Notes under the pieces: model-generated | Seen by the model: only the letters and a program-made list of their open reading frames with translations | Database searches by the model: none | Told to the model about the DNA's origin: nothing | In this document: positions 39,101 through 48,490 of the stretch, one piece after another | How positions within the stretch are numbered: position 1 is the first letter of the stretch | Layout of the letters: every line of letters starts with the position of its first letter | Program-made: the position numbers and the translations under genes | DNA from: Anthracocystis setariae | Lineage: Eukaryota > Basidiomycota > Ustilaginomycetes > Ustilaginales > Ustilaginaceae | DNA length: 64,000 nucleotides | Assembly: GCA_928724745.1 (NCBI GenBank) | Contig: CAKMXJ010000010.1 | Span: 372,001-436,000 of the forward strand | Direction: 5' to 3'

Positions 39101-39555
39101 ACATCATGGTGGGAGACAACCTGGGCACACTCAAGCGCAACTATATCAACGAACAAACCCGCAAGACGCATTCCTTTGAGGTGGTTGGCAAACTGCGCGT
39201 CAAAGTGCGCGTTGATGCCGGTATTGACGATGACCACCTACGACTCGTCGCATCATCGACCGGAAGGAAGGATAAGCACGAGTTTGAGGTGTACAACCGT
39301 TTGGAAGGGATGCCGAACCGCGCTGTGCACAACTCGCATGCGATGGACGATGGTGTGATTGACAGGAAGGAGAAGAAGGAGATTGAGCATGCCAAGAAGG
39401 AGGCGCTCCATTCCAGGCACAGAGGCGTGATGGGGTATGGTGGAGCTAGGACTGCGGTCTGGGCGAAGGATGGGATCAGAGATAGGATCAGGAGGACGGG
39501 AAACAAGATTTTGGGTAAGAAGGGAAGGGACCAGACGATCAAGTCGGAAGCGTGA
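36130..39555 (+). CDS. tricalbin-like ER-plasma membrane tether (SMP and C2 domains)
   Basis: A 1,141-residue protein. The disordered N terminus (about 1-205) is followed by a hydrophobic hairpin (about 209-255) for ER anchoring, an SMP lipid-transfer domain (about 285-530; ESVEWLNAAIACVWKQINPD start and the IPLPIWIQIEHISGTIRLR segment) and a C2 domain (about 548-655; LSAQDANGKSDPYVVLSF with calcium-binding aspartates, ARTADDIVGR). Further C2-like regions lie at about 725-880 and 930-1060. Tricalbins tether cortical ER to the plasma membrane and move lipids between them. The SMP domain is interrupted by a charged loop holding DADGDGIPDEDE (about 396-407), which resembles a calcium-binding acidic loop. 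The basic C terminus may contact lipid. The start is the first ATG, in a CATCATG context. Confidence 0.87.
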   Translation: MSHHHTGEGWSDRNKVPTVQDYRQQQEELRAVTAHGNASRLASTEADEAPPAVSGSLDGLREHKSTSSTAEPTSGAGRSNLDGAPSVPKKADQVDDKPGGGQEEKERIKKAYAPKGKANEFEEQGERIVTDPTTGGDVQIRDDSENAKINPDKLDSRYGPGFSSHIPKDPSKHHPLHTSPSPAEPSNVLLHRFPEPVDSGAMKRMQAAFNQLAFGLGGALAVIWFFCAFGNGWWKFFVRTTVLIAVGFCGWTGLHLQLRKIEKEHEAIRAEMHKQRGQKLSPPMPESVEWLNAAIACVWKQINPDMFIPMADMVEDIMQQSLPGFVDAVKIDDIGIGDNPFRLVAMRGLADMMSDKEYPREGWITQGKQVPDDSPDKKHNEKKSDTQKALEAAEDADGDGIPDEDESGDFLNYEISFSYSARPGQSHKDRAKNIHLMIQFFIGAYDLFQIPLPIWIQIEHISGTIRLRCQMVQQPPYIRNLTFSLMGVPKVEISAIPMVKALPNVLDLPLISGFVQSSIAAAANMYVAPKSMTLNMAQMLSGDGIKKDTDAVGVLVVEIEYGEGLSAQDANGKSDPYVVLSFAKFGRPLYSSRIIFEDLNPVWQETAFLLVTKDDIRANESLSIQLWDSDARTADDIVGRVNKPLRELVQDANHPQDRKDKLMGFEDADDMPGILKWKVAFYEKADFNKALVPKKKEGEMTKVEKETQREASAIDSEAEKIALHCPPDPKYPSGILSIIVHHVSGLENREVEKGVMGKEREGTYGQDVDAEAGEGKALPSGYVEFIVNDDIIYKTRVKQYTNMPFFEAGTETFIRDWTRTEVRLAVRDARLREHDPIMGIVAIDLNELFTESSQVSQSFSLQDGVGFGKVHASLVFRSIKAQLPKALLGWDTATVELLSEITIEGDEKLKSKIVKVSTGDDTQKIYPGQPIEGDTETLVRLPVYDRYSSLLTFDLGGAGLSIGPLGGKPDAVAVAALCDIPDGEAVDLELDIMVGDNLGTLKRNYINEQTRKTHSFEVVGKLRVKVRVDAGIDDDHLRLVASSTGRKDKHEFEVYNRLEGMPNRAVHNSHAMDDGVIDRKEKKEIEHAKKEALHSRHRGVMGYGGARTAVWAKDGIRDRIRRTGNKILGKKGRDQTIKSEA

Positions 39556-40187
39556 GTCTGGCAACCCATCTCTGACCCCCGATGGTCCTTTTGTTGCGCT
39601 GATACTGTGTATACCGTTCCTGTGTCGGATGTCGTTATCGTTTCTTCATTCCCCGTTTCCAGGTTTGTACATCGCATCTGTGATTGTGTTCGCAATCCAG
39701 CTTTGCCTCCGCCTCGGTCTTCGTCCATGTGTGGGTCTCCGATGTGAAGAGGTAGTAATGACAAGCAAAAATTCTACTCCGCGGTCCGCGGCAGCGCTAG
39801 GCTCCTTGACGCGTGTTCGGGGTCAAGGAGCAGCTCGAAGGTCTGAACTCCACGGCCGGTTGCATCTACGGTCCGCAAGATCTTAGTTTGTCGGGCAATC
39901 GAACCGAATCTTATTATCAATAATGACATGAATTGGTATCGTTAGGATGCTGTAGTGTGTGCCAAGACCGTGCGTTGGATTGTAGGAGATCGGAATCTGA
40001 GAGACTCGGGTTTTTAGAGCTTTCTCGGTTAGCGCGGAAGGGTCTCATCCGATGTTCCGCTGCAACGTGGTTGTTAGTACCGAAGGTTACAGCGGGCAAC
40101 CAATTTGACAGAGCTGTGAGCTACAGCTGAGGTACACATCAGGCTGGATTTTTTCGCGGTGCGGATGCTTGTCTCTTTTCCATCAAC
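39556..40187. other. intergenic, no gene seen
   Basis: 3' flank of the tricalbin gene and 5' flank of the GNAT gene; nothing recognised. Confidence 0.5.
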
Positions 40188-40760
40188 ATGACGCATCCAA
40201 CAGTCGACTACGAGACTTTTTCGCTCACCACTCCGGATGGTTCGCTCCGTCTGAGGCCGTTGCGACTCAGCGATGCGTCCAATCTTCGAGATCGGTGCGC
40301 AGACCAACGAAATGTAGAGTACCTCCCTCATCTGCAAGGCAAACAGGATCAGACGGTGGAGGAAGTCGAGACTTGGATCAAAAGCGTTCTGGCCGGCTGG
40401 AACAAAGAGACCCTCTTCCTCGTTGTCGAGGAAGCAACCACAGGCAAAGTGATCGCAGAGGGTCCGCTGGGATTCATCAACTGGCGAGACAAGTGGGCTG
40501 AGTCCGGAATCATGGTCGACTACGAACATAGCGGCAAATCGATCGCGACCAAGGCGTTGAAAGTATCGATGGACTATGCATTTAAAGAGCTTCAACTCGA
40601 ACAGATCCGATACGGAACGTTAAAGGCCAACGAAGCCATGGCAAAGGTGCTGCGACACAAGCTGGGAAGAGTGCAAGTGACGGAAAACCTAAAAAAAGAT
40701 GGCAAGGAAGAATTCAACTTCGTCTTCAAGAGAGAGGACTGGCTGGAAGAGAATCCATGA
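40188..40760 (+). CDS. GNAT-family N-acetyltransferase
   Basis: A 190-residue protein of the GNAT (Acetyltransf_3, RimJ/RimL-like) fold. It starts with the LRLRPLRLSDASNLRDRCAD strand-helix. The GFINWRDKWAESGIMVDYEHSGKSIATKAL segment corresponds to beta4 and the acetyl-CoA-binding loop, where the usual Q/RxxGxG/A appears as EHSGKSIA. The IRYGTLKANEAMAKVLRHKLG segment is the typical Asn-containing helix. It probably acetylates a small amine or protein N terminus; the substrate is unknown. The start is the first ATG, in an ACATGA context. Confidence 0.75.
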   Translation: MTHPTVDYETFSLTTPDGSLRLRPLRLSDASNLRDRCADQRNVEYLPHLQGKQDQTVEEVETWIKSVLAGWNKETLFLVVEEATTGKVIAEGPLGFINWRDKWAESGIMVDYEHSGKSIATKALKVSMDYAFKELQLEQIRYGTLKANEAMAKVLRHKLGRVQVTENLKKDGKEEFNFVFKREDWLEENP

Positions 40761-41207
40761 GAGCAAGACAGTGTAACTCGATCTTCAGCCTTGCAGCCAC
40801 AGTTCCGCCCCCGCTTCTTCGTCTCTGTGGCCGAAAACGATCCGATCATCCTCGCATCCCGGCACAGTCAGCACACGGTTGGAGCTGCCGGAAGGTTGTC
40901 ATTCCTGAAAAGAGGCAAGGGAGTCGCACAGGATCAAGTTCGCCAGAATACCGGCACATCCATATTGCGTCGCTCCAAATCTCAAACAATGTCTGCGACG
41001 AAACAAGCCATCAGGCTTTTGTAATCCAAAGAAAGTCTCGCAAAGATCGAAAACGACATCACCGCCGACAAGATAGAAAATCAGGCGGTCTGAATGGACG
41101 GTTGTGTTCGTTTCTGATGTGTTCAAATCTGTTACAATCGTCCCGGACTTAAGTCAGGGACCAAATCGGATCGGCGACATCGCAGGTACCCGAAGGGATG
41201 GGTAAAT
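40761..41207. other. intergenic between convergent genes
   Basis: Nothing recognised. Confidence 0.5.
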
Positions 41208-42689
41208 TCAACTTGGAGCTCGTTCTTTGCCTTTGAGTTTGAGCTTTGCGAGCACTTGTTGACTCACGCAGTCGATAGCTGAGGTGTGCGAAGATGTTGA
41301 GGCACTCTCGATGGAATCAGCTGCCGCAGCTACTTCTGCAACAGCTTCTAAAGTATCCAACGGCCGATCGTGACGCGAACTGAAACGCTGGAGGCTGCGG
41401 TTGGTCGCTTTGTCGACTAGTTGATGGTATTGATTCACATCGTCTTGAATCACCTCGAGACCACGTTGGAGCCTTTTGCGTACATTCCCGGGGACATGGC
41501 CATTTCCTGGATGCGATTGCTGCCTGGCTTCGATGTCCTGCTGATCCTGCTTGAGTAACACGTTCCATACCTTGAGGTTCCCGGCGATTTTTTCCACCTC
41601 CATATCATCAAAGGGCGAGTAGCCTCTGTGTTGCTGTTTGATGTACGTTCGCAACAGCCGATCACAGCAACGGATCATGACGTTGAGTTCCTTGGAGTAA
41701 AGATTGTAGATGGGACGGCTGGTCAGGCATACGTTAGTTAGGGAAACGAATGCGTACACTGTCCCACAAGGCAGGTAGAACGCATCCCCAGTGTGCAATA
41801 TATTAATGGCAGGACTCTCGAAGTCGTCCAGATGGTCATACTGATTGACTCGCGCGTCATGACTGCGATAGTGCCAGGCATTGAAGTTGCGGTCCGAGCC
41901 CGGCCAAGAGATCAGCAGTGGAGTACCTTGCACGACTGCATACATCAGTCCGAAAGCGGGTCCGACCAAAGCGATGGGGCTTTTGGTGCCGGCGATGGCG
42001 CAGTGCACCGTATCTCTCATCGCTTCGGCTGACTTGGGGTGGAGACCCAGTCTCAGTCGCTGAGAAGTCGGCAAACGCACCGGGAAACAACTCACAATAC
42101 CAGTCGGGCATCCAGCCAGGGCCGAGTACCAAGCGAGGTTTCTGGGCACACCGAATTGAGACTCCCACAATGCCTCGGTCATCGCGAGAGTGTCAGGATG
42201 CGGCGGCAAGAGCCCGGCTTCTTCGATGGGGTCAAAGTCTGTATCTTGAGATTCACTGTCGATGTCGTTTAAGACTTGTCGAAAGGCCGGGCGCGTCGTG
42301 AAGAGGTGGTCGATGCCATTTGCGAGCACAGCGCGAGAGCGCTGATGCGAAGTTGGACCGCTTTGATTGCGTAGGACGAGCTCCTTGACGTTAACGAAGC
42401 TTGGCAGCGCTGTGATGGCGGGCGGGAGGTGTGACCACGCAACTTCAAAGTCACTCGTGATAGCGCCCTGCTTTCGGTGCCCAGTGGTGTGGCTTGGACC
42501 TGCTTCGATGGCCTCGTGTCCCTCGTCGACGTCCCAAGCACCCGAGCCTTCGGAAGGTCGTGGATCGGTTTCTCGTTCCTCTCGGCGAAGGTGTAACAAG
42601 TCGAGAGGGACATCATCACCTAGATTCTTCAGGATTTCGCGAAGCTTGGTACGCGACTCCAAGAATTGAGAGCTACCTTCGGCGTACAT
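41208..42689 (-). CDS. protein with a possible JmjC/cupin-like domain
   Basis: A 493-residue protein from ATG 42689. The central region (about 235-340) reads like a double-stranded beta-helix: PLLISWPGSDRNFNAWHYRS, then INILHTGDAFYLPCGTVYAFVSL, comparable to the L-x-P-G-x-x-H segment ending JmjC domains. The distal metal-binding His is replaced, so catalytic activity is doubtful. The C-terminal third is helical and charged. The frame is open a few codons beyond this ATG, and a CTCAG just upstream could be a splice acceptor, so a 5' exon may be missing. The domain assignment is tentative; the gene itself is supported by a long frame with balanced composition. Confidence 0.6.
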   Translation of the reverse strand: MYAEGSSQFLESRTKLREILKNLGDDVPLDLLHLRREERETDPRPSEGSGAWDVDEGHEAIEAGPSHTTGHRKQGAITSDFEVAWSHLPPAITALPSFVNVKELVLRNQSGPTSHQRSRAVLANGIDHLFTTRPAFRQVLNDIDSESQDTDFDPIEEAGLLPPHPDTLAMTEALWESQFGVPRNLAWYSALAGCPTGIVSCFPVRLPTSQRLRLGLHPKSAEAMRDTVHCAIAGTKSPIALVGPAFGLMYAVVQGTPLLISWPGSDRNFNAWHYRSHDARVNQYDHLDDFESPAINILHTGDAFYLPCGTVYAFVSLTNVCLTSRPIYNLYSKELNVMIRCCDRLLRTYIKQQHRGYSPFDDMEVEKIAGNLKVWNVLLKQDQQDIEARQQSHPGNGHVPGNVRKRLQRGLEVIQDDVNQYHQLVDKATNRSLQRFSSRHDRPLDTLEAVAEVAAAADSIESASTSSHTSAIDCVSQQVLAKLKLKGKERAPS

Positions 42690-43722
42690 CTCGGAAGCCC
42701 TGAGAATTTGGCACAAGCGTAACGATCAATGGGGTAAGAAGAGGAGGTGGTGGTGGTGGTCGAGGACGGAGTTAGACCTCGACATGGGCCCGATGAGTAT
42801 CTGGATGCCTTGGAACCGTTTTCATTGGGGGGTCGAGCATTGCTCCTTCAGATAATATGCATGACGACACTGTCTGATTGCCTTGGGCGGTAAGATCCGA
42901 CAGCCATCCGTTGTCGCGACGAGGAACAGATGCCTGCGGTCCTTCGGCTTCTTTCCGAGCCACCTGGTGGACCTCTCACGGTGTACCGAGCTCAATCGAT
43001 GCTCAGCAGCCTTGGCTTTGATGGCTTCTCGTCTCAAGCATCGGAAGTGCCGAATGGCTGAGTCATGAACGGAATGGCTTCACGGTCCGTGCTCTCAGCC
43101 CGACCATCTTCTATACCTGCTTGGATTCCGTGTCCATTGCTGTTATTCCTCCTTGGATTGACATGCCAGCCAAACTCAGCAACTCTAAGGAGTAGCACGA
43201 TCAAGCAGAGCAGGCAAAGCAGGCTGAAGGGGCCTGTACGCTGAACAGGCAGAAGCGCTCCTGTCACGCCCCATCTCCGCGCTCGCAAGAATTTGCGGGG
43301 ATTTCTAACGCTTGCTGCGGACATTGCATCCTCGCTCTGCACAGTCGATACCTTTGTCTAGGTTGATATTAAGTGCTGCGAGTTCTAAAGGGACCAGGAT
43401 ACGAGTACAAGATGAATGTGGCAACAATCGAGGGAAGCGATGTGCAAGTGGACAAGAGACGCGGGAAACACCGACGCTGCCGGAAGCCAAAGAGGCTAAC
43501 AGGTCCTACGAAAGGGGACCGGGGGAAGATGCAATCCAAAGGCGCATTCGACTTGCGACGAGATCATCGCAGGAAGGCCAGTTGAGCTCCCGGTGATGCG
43601 AGAAAGTTTTGTGTGCCATTGTCGTTGGCTATTCGCCCGGGACCAGAATGCGGACGGGCGCAGCGAGTGACGTTTGGATGACTAGAGATGGAAAGAGGAA
43701 GCGGTAGACTGCGGTTGCGCTC
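42690..43722. other. intergenic or 5' exon region, uncertain
   Basis: The minus strand holds an open frame at 43034-43342 whose product has one strong hydrophobic segment (FSLLCLLCLIVLLLRVAEFG), and a basic frame at 42822-43037. They might be exons upstream of the JmjC-like gene or chance frames; no splice model joined them convincingly. Confidence 0.25.
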
Positions 43723-45468
43723 TCACTCTCGCGACACGTCACGACCGAAGAGAAAGACCTTGAACCAATCGGCAGCTACGAGCGATCGGTTTCGCAGCGA
43801 GAAGAGCATTGACACGTAAGCGGAACGCCAGAACATGAAGGTGACGACGCCACCGGAAGCGATCTGGTTGTTGCCGAGCAGGGGAATGTCAGCGATAGCC
43901 TTTTCGGACCCGATATAAGCAAGCGAACCCTGGTGCGAGTACTTGAAGGGTCGGATCTTGGCCGCCTTCTCGATCTGACGCTCGAGGCCGCTGATCTCGG
44001 AAGCGTCGGCGTTGTTCTTCTTCGCTGCCTCAAGTTTGTCCTCGAGGACATGGAGACGGGCGAGCTGGTTGAAGACGCGGGCGAGGTAGGCACCCTGTTG
44101 CGAGGCAGCCTGGGCAGTAGGAGCGAATTGGGTAGCCGTGGCATCACCGAGTGCGAACACCGAGTCTTCAGCACCCTTGAGGCGCATGTGATCGTCCACT
44201 TCGAGACCGCGGCGGTTCTTCTGGGACTCGGGGAGAGCTGCCATCAACTGGCGGGTCAGGGGGCGCGCGGTGTTGCCGGCAGCCCACACAAGCAGACCGT
44301 ATGGGATCTTCTTCTCCTCGCCAGAGGGGGTCTTGACAAGCACGTCACGGTCGTCGACGTCCTTGACCATGTGTTTGGTGAGAATGTCGATCGAGTTCTC
44401 CTTGAATGTAGACTCTGTGTATTTGATCAGCGTTTGCGAGAACATGGGAAGAATGTTGGGCAGCGCCTCGATCAAGGTGACACGGAGCTTGTCAGCCACC
44501 TCGGGATACCAGCGGATCAAATCCGACTCGACAAAATCGCGGAGCTCCGCGGCGTACTCGATACCGGTGGGACCGCCTCCAACAACGACCATGTGCAGCA
44601 AACGGTCGATCTCCTCTTCCGACTGACCCTTGATAGCAGCGCTCTCGACGCAGTCGATCAGGCGAGCGCGAATCTTCTCGGCATCGCTGAGCTCCTTGAG
44701 GAAGCAAGCATGCTTCTTCACCCCCTCGATTCCAAAGGTCTGGTTCTCGGTACCGACCGAGTAGACGAGATAGTCGTAAGGGATGGTGACCTTTGAGACG
44801 GAACCCTTGACCTCGCTCTTGTCCTCAAAAGTGACGGTCTTGTTGATAGGGTCGACGTACTCGCAATCGGCTTCGTAGACCTTGACCTCGCGAGTCTTGA
44901 ATCGCGTCGTGTGTCGGGTAGGCTGCACGATACTGCGGCCATCGAGGGTGCCGACGGTGACGGAGGGGAGAAGAGGAGTGAAGAGGAAGTAGTTGTGAGG
45001 CGAGATAACGACGAGGTTGTACTCCTCTGTGTCGATGTTTTTAAGGAGCGAGGTGGCACCCCAGCCACTTCCGAGAACCACAATGGTCTTCTTGGTAGGG
45101 TCCTGAGGGAGCTGATCAGGCGGATGACGTCCCTGATAGACAAAGTAAGCATATGTTCCCAAACTTCCAAGTGCGATCACGTAGAATGTGCGTCGGAGAG
45201 TTCGGAAGAAGCCGCCCTTCTTCTGTCCGCCGTTGCTTGGTGGTGGCAGTTGTGCCTGCACGTCATGCTGAGCAGCCTGGATGACTGCGGCCGCCTTTTC
45301 GTTTCTCCAAGAGCGTGTTTTAAAGATGTTGCGCACTTGTTGTTGCTGCTGGAACGCCATGGAGAGCGGTGCGACCGCAGCAGCGGCACTGGTGGATGGC
45401 ATGCCCACTCGGGAGGCTCGGAGCGCCATAGCTCGGAGCGAGCCAGCACGAATTGCTGGAGACATCAT
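43723..45468 (-). CDS. alternative (type II) NADH:ubiquinone oxidoreductase
   Basis: A 581-residue mitochondrial NDH-2. An Arg/Ser/Ala-rich presequence (about 1-60) is followed by one hydrophobic segment (about 92-112). The two dinucleotide-binding folds are VVLGSGWGATSLL (about 130-142, FAD) and VVVGGGPTGIEYAAEL (NADH). SPHNYFLFTPLLPSVTVGTL, VWAAGNTARPL and ALGDATATQFAPTAQAASQQG are family signatures, and the C terminus WFKVFLFGRDVSRE is the membrane-anchoring tail. It oxidises NADH without pumping protons and passes electrons to ubiquinone at the inner membrane. The membrane segment after the presequence favours an external (Nde-like) location. No EF-hand insertion is present. The start is the first of two adjacent ATGs. 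Confidence 0.93.
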   Translation of the reverse strand: MMSPAIRAGSLRAMALRASRVGMPSTSAAAAVAPLSMAFQQQQQVRNIFKTRSWRNEKAAAVIQAAQHDVQAQLPPPSNGGQKKGGFFRTLRRTFYVIALGSLGTYAYFVYQGRHPPDQLPQDPTKKTIVVLGSGWGATSLLKNIDTEEYNLVVISPHNYFLFTPLLPSVTVGTLDGRSIVQPTRHTTRFKTREVKVYEADCEYVDPINKTVTFEDKSEVKGSVSKVTIPYDYLVYSVGTENQTFGIEGVKKHACFLKELSDAEKIRARLIDCVESAAIKGQSEEEIDRLLHMVVVGGGPTGIEYAAELRDFVESDLIRWYPEVADKLRVTLIEALPNILPMFSQTLIKYTESTFKENSIDILTKHMVKDVDDRDVLVKTPSGEEKKIPYGLLVWAAGNTARPLTRQLMAALPESQKNRRGLEVDDHMRLKGAEDSVFALGDATATQFAPTAQAASQQGAYLARVFNQLARLHVLEDKLEAAKKNNADASEISGLERQIEKAAKIRPFKYSHQGSLAYIGSEKAIADIPLLGNNQIASGGVVTFMFWRSAYVSMLFSLRNRSLVAADWFKVFLFGRDVSRE

Positions 45469-46221
45469 CTTGGCGACGATGCGGTAGGGCGTCAGGTGAC
45501 GATGAGAAGAGTGGTGGTGAGGAGATGTTGATGAAGCAAAGAAGGGGATGCAGAAAGAAGAATCCCAATGACTTCAGATCAAGTGGGCGAACAATCTGTT
45601 GGATGGCTGTACGAAGTCTGCGTCGTGAAAAAGATCGACGAGCACCGAGCATGCAGGAGGGCTATCAAATTGCACTTTTTCCCTTTTCCTCCCTTTTTTT
45701 TTTTTTTTTTTTTGGGCAATACGTGAGCCAAAAAAAAGTGATACGCGGTGCGGTGTCCGGTCATCCAGAGAAAGTCAGCGGTGCCTGACAATAATTTCGT
45801 CGTGACGTGGGCATTCGGAGGACGGTATACTAGGCAGTTTTCGGTTTGTCGTTGTCGGCATGACCTGGTCATGCAGTCGAGATGGTGGAGATGACTCGGG
45901 ATGGTGGTGGTTCGGAAGAACGTCGTCTCCATGATCTTGCTTCCGCATTAATCCTAGCTTTCATGAAAATTTTTTTAATTCACGTGACGCGTAAAACCGG
46001 CCGAAACAGTCTGAAAACCTGGAAATCGGCAAAATAGTGACCGATACGAGCCGATCCATGAGATTTGTATGGTGGTAGTGGTCGTCGTCGTGATCAGGCA
46101 CACCCGCTTGTTGCCGTCGGCATTTGCAATGAAATGAACTTTAAACCATTGCCCGGTAGCTGAACCTTATCTCACACACTCGAAAGAGATCAAAACCATC
46201 ATCGTAAACAGGCTGCCGACG
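45469..46221. other. intergenic, left flank of Harbinger pair
   Basis: This includes a T run at about 45696-45714 and AT-rich sequence near 45963-45980. The left end of the Harbinger element should lie here, but I could not define a terminal inverted repeat. Confidence 0.45.
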
Positions 46222-46767
46222 ATGAATACCAACTCTCACACCCCTCAGTACGGCTCCAGCACTCAAGCAAACCTTCCTCAACCCCTCGAAGACCGTCTCA
46301 GGTCGGTTATCGATATAGACTATATGACCAACTTCGTGGATATGACCTGTATCGCCGACAAGGAAGATTCTTCTCCACAAGGCTCGCAAGTCCTGCCGCC
46401 GGTACCATCGCTCACGCAACAAGCTCGTCAGACGTTAGCAACTTCACAAGCCTCGTTACCTTTGATGTCTCAAGTAATGCGAAGTTCATCTCAATCAACG
46501 TCTGCGCGCTCAGAGTATGGTCGTACACACTGGGATAAAGAGACGCTGGTCATTCTCATCACAGCCGTCTTTGCTCATAATCCAATGAAGATGAGAAGCA
46601 ATCAAGAAAGGAGTCGAGCTTGGAACGAGGTATACCATGAGATGAGGACCGTACTCTCCAACCGTGGCTACCCAGAACGATCTTTGAATGCCATCAAGAT
46701 GAAGTGGTCCGAGATTGCCAATGCTCGCAAGAAGGAAGTATTAGATTCTAAAAGTCAATCGATGTGA
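46222..46767 (+). CDS. Harbinger-associated SANT/Myb-like DNA-binding protein, 5' exon
   Basis: A 181-codon frame. After a Ser/Gln-rich N terminus, the segment from about residue 100 (GRTHWDKETLVILITAVFAH to NAIKMKWSEIANARKKE) is a trihelix/SANT-like domain with Trp residues at the expected helices, of the kind encoded by the second gene of PIF/Harbinger transposons. That protein binds the transposon ends and brings the transposase to the nucleus. The frame stops at 46767. The coiled-coil frame at 47683-48465 probably supplies the rest through a splice of about 0.9 kb, but the donor site is not certain. Confidence 0.65.
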   Translation: MNTNSHTPQYGSSTQANLPQPLEDRLRSVIDIDYMTNFVDMTCIADKEDSSPQGSQVLPPVPSLTQQARQTLATSQASLPLMSQVMRSSSQSTSARSEYGRTHWDKETLVILITAVFAHNPMKMRSNQERSRAWNEVYHEMRTVLSNRGYPERSLNAIKMKWSEIANARKKEVLDSKSQSM

Positions 46768-46779
46768 AGTAGCTATCGC

Positions 46780-47640
46780 GGCGTTAGTTTATCCAATGTT
46801 AGATACGACTTACAACACTCGGTAATGAATGTTTGACATCCGATATCCTATTTCCTAAGTTGCGATCTTGGGAGAGTGTCGTGAGTCGTTAAGTCCGTGC
46901 TCGAACTATCACAGAGTTTGATGTCTGTGACTTAGTAATGCTTAGGACAATATCGATATTGAACGGGGCGCAGCGGTTAGAAGCTTCGAAGGATTTGAAC
47001 GAGGAAGATCAACATCCAGTATCGGATGTTGATGCTAGTCGTCAGATCTTATAAGTCGATAAGTAAGGTAGTGATTCGATAATCTATTCACTCTCTCGGG
47101 TTCTGGTCCCGAGTCTTATATACATGTGCCTTGACCCTAACTTGTACAGCGAAGGTGTCCCCATCTTCGCTATACATCCTATGCGCTTCCTATGGTAACT
47201 GTCCTGTCCTCCATCTGTTTCCCCAACACTCGTTATTGAGCGTTTCTCTTCATCGTGTGTGCCTTCATTCCGCTACTGAGTCTCGCATCTCAGTTATGAT
47301 TGGTTCGGATCTTGTCCGCCCGTCCTTCTCTCCTCTTCCATGCTGGGCAGAAGGTTCCATTCGGGGCGGACCGGTTTGCCATCCTTCCAATGCGGTCTTG
47401 CCATTCGGCGATGAGTGTGTGGGTTCGTAATTGAGGTTTGTGATTCGTCGAGTAGTCTCAACATTTAGTATCGAATGTTGAGACCCGTTGATGGACCAAT
47501 GGGAGTACTGTCGGGTGTCGCGTGGGTACGGGAAAATGTCTAAATCCGCCCGGCGAACATTGAGACCGGCGTCTCGATATTCGCCAATGCGTGTGCAACA
47601 CTCATTACTGAGTGTTGTGTGCCGATATGTGATGTGCCCG
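46780..47640. repeat. cluster of short CAACA...TGTTG palindromes
   Basis: Inverted repeats sit at 47008-47033 (10-bp arms ATCAACATCC, loop AGTATC), 47455-47484 (11-bp arms GTCTCAACATT, loop TAGTATCG) and 47597-47618 (9-bp arms CAACACTCA, loop TTAC). Imperfect relatives are at 46813-46835 and 47224-47244, plus the perfect CAATATCGATATTG at 46948-46961. They lie between the two coding parts of the SANT protein gene. Confidence 0.8.
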
Positions 47641-47682
47641 ATTGCGAGATGAAAAGCCGATTCGTAAAGTCGAATCCAACAG

Positions 47683-48465
47683 GAAGTTGCCATCAACACT
47701 TGCTCCTCGGGCATTGTGGAATTCGAGACCTCCGAAAGCAGCATGATAGATGCAATTCTACAGTCCGACGTTGCTCACTTGTCAAGACGGCCGCCGAGGT
47801 CCACGGCGGATGCTCACCGGGAGAGCATTGCAATGTCAGCCGCTTCTTGTTCGATGACCTCAAGGCAGGAACGAAATCATACGCACACCCAACAATCCCC
47901 GGATCTTTCACAGACAAACCCCGATGATGTCAGCGAATCATCCTTTGATTCAATCATATCGCCTTCGCCATCACGGAAACGCGCTCGACACTCAGCAAAC
48001 GATGCTTTGACGACAATGGTGCTCAACGAGGAACGAAACAGACTTGAGGACATCGAATTCAGGAAGCAGAAGCACAAGGACGACATGCAATGGCGGAATG
48101 AGGACCTTGCCATCCGCCGAGAACAGCTTAAGCACGATCAAAATATAACCGCCAAGATCAACAACGTCGAAGCAAAGCTTGATAACGTCGACGACCGCTT
48201 CAACAACGTCGAAAGTAAGCTTTCGCAGATCTTGCTGTACCTTAGCTCACAGTCAACACCGTCAATGTCATCAAGTCTAGCCTCAACGTCATCAACTCAT
48301 CGCTTGCATGACATTCAAGAAGATCCTTCCACACCACGACACCATCGGCAGTCGTCCATTGCTGCTTCGGATCAAAGCACTCCCACTCGAGGCTCTACAG
48401 CAAGACGTCGTAGCGCGCGAGCTTCTTCACAGACTCGCACAGGTCCGTATGGTGGTTTTCAGTAG
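47683..48465 (+). CDS. Harbinger-associated DNA-binding protein, 3' exon (coiled coil)
   Basis: An open frame of about 260 codons after a possible acceptor (CCAACAG, ending 47682). It encodes a Ser-rich region, a basic SPSRKRARHS motif that could be a nuclear localisation signal, then a long charged coiled coil (ERNRLEDIEFRKQKHKDDMQ, followed by a KIN/DNV heptad pattern), and a Ser/Thr-rich tail. A C-terminal coiled coil after a SANT domain is typical of the second Harbinger protein. No good ATG start of its own is visible at its beginning, which supports its being a downstream exon. Confidence 0.55.
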   Translation, partial: EVAINTCSSGIVEFETSESSMIDAILQSDVAHLSRRPPRSTADAHRESIAMSAASCSMTSRQERNHTHTQQSPDLSQTNPDDVSESSFDSIISPSPSRKRARHSANDALTTMVLNEERNRLEDIEFRKQKHKDDMQWRNEDLAIRREQLKHDQNITAKINNVEAKLDNVDDRFNNVESKLSQILLYLSSQSTPSMSSSLASTSSTHRLHDIQEDPSTPRHHRQSSIAASDQSTPTRGSTARRRSARASSQTRTGPYGGFQ

Positions 48466-48490
48466 TATTCTTGTCATCATATCATTGCAA

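Noticed and set aside
43034..43342. 102-codon minus-strand frame with one hydrophobic segment
   Set aside because: It could be a small membrane protein or a 5' exon of the JmjC-like gene, but no splice junction or family match was found, so it is not called as a gene.
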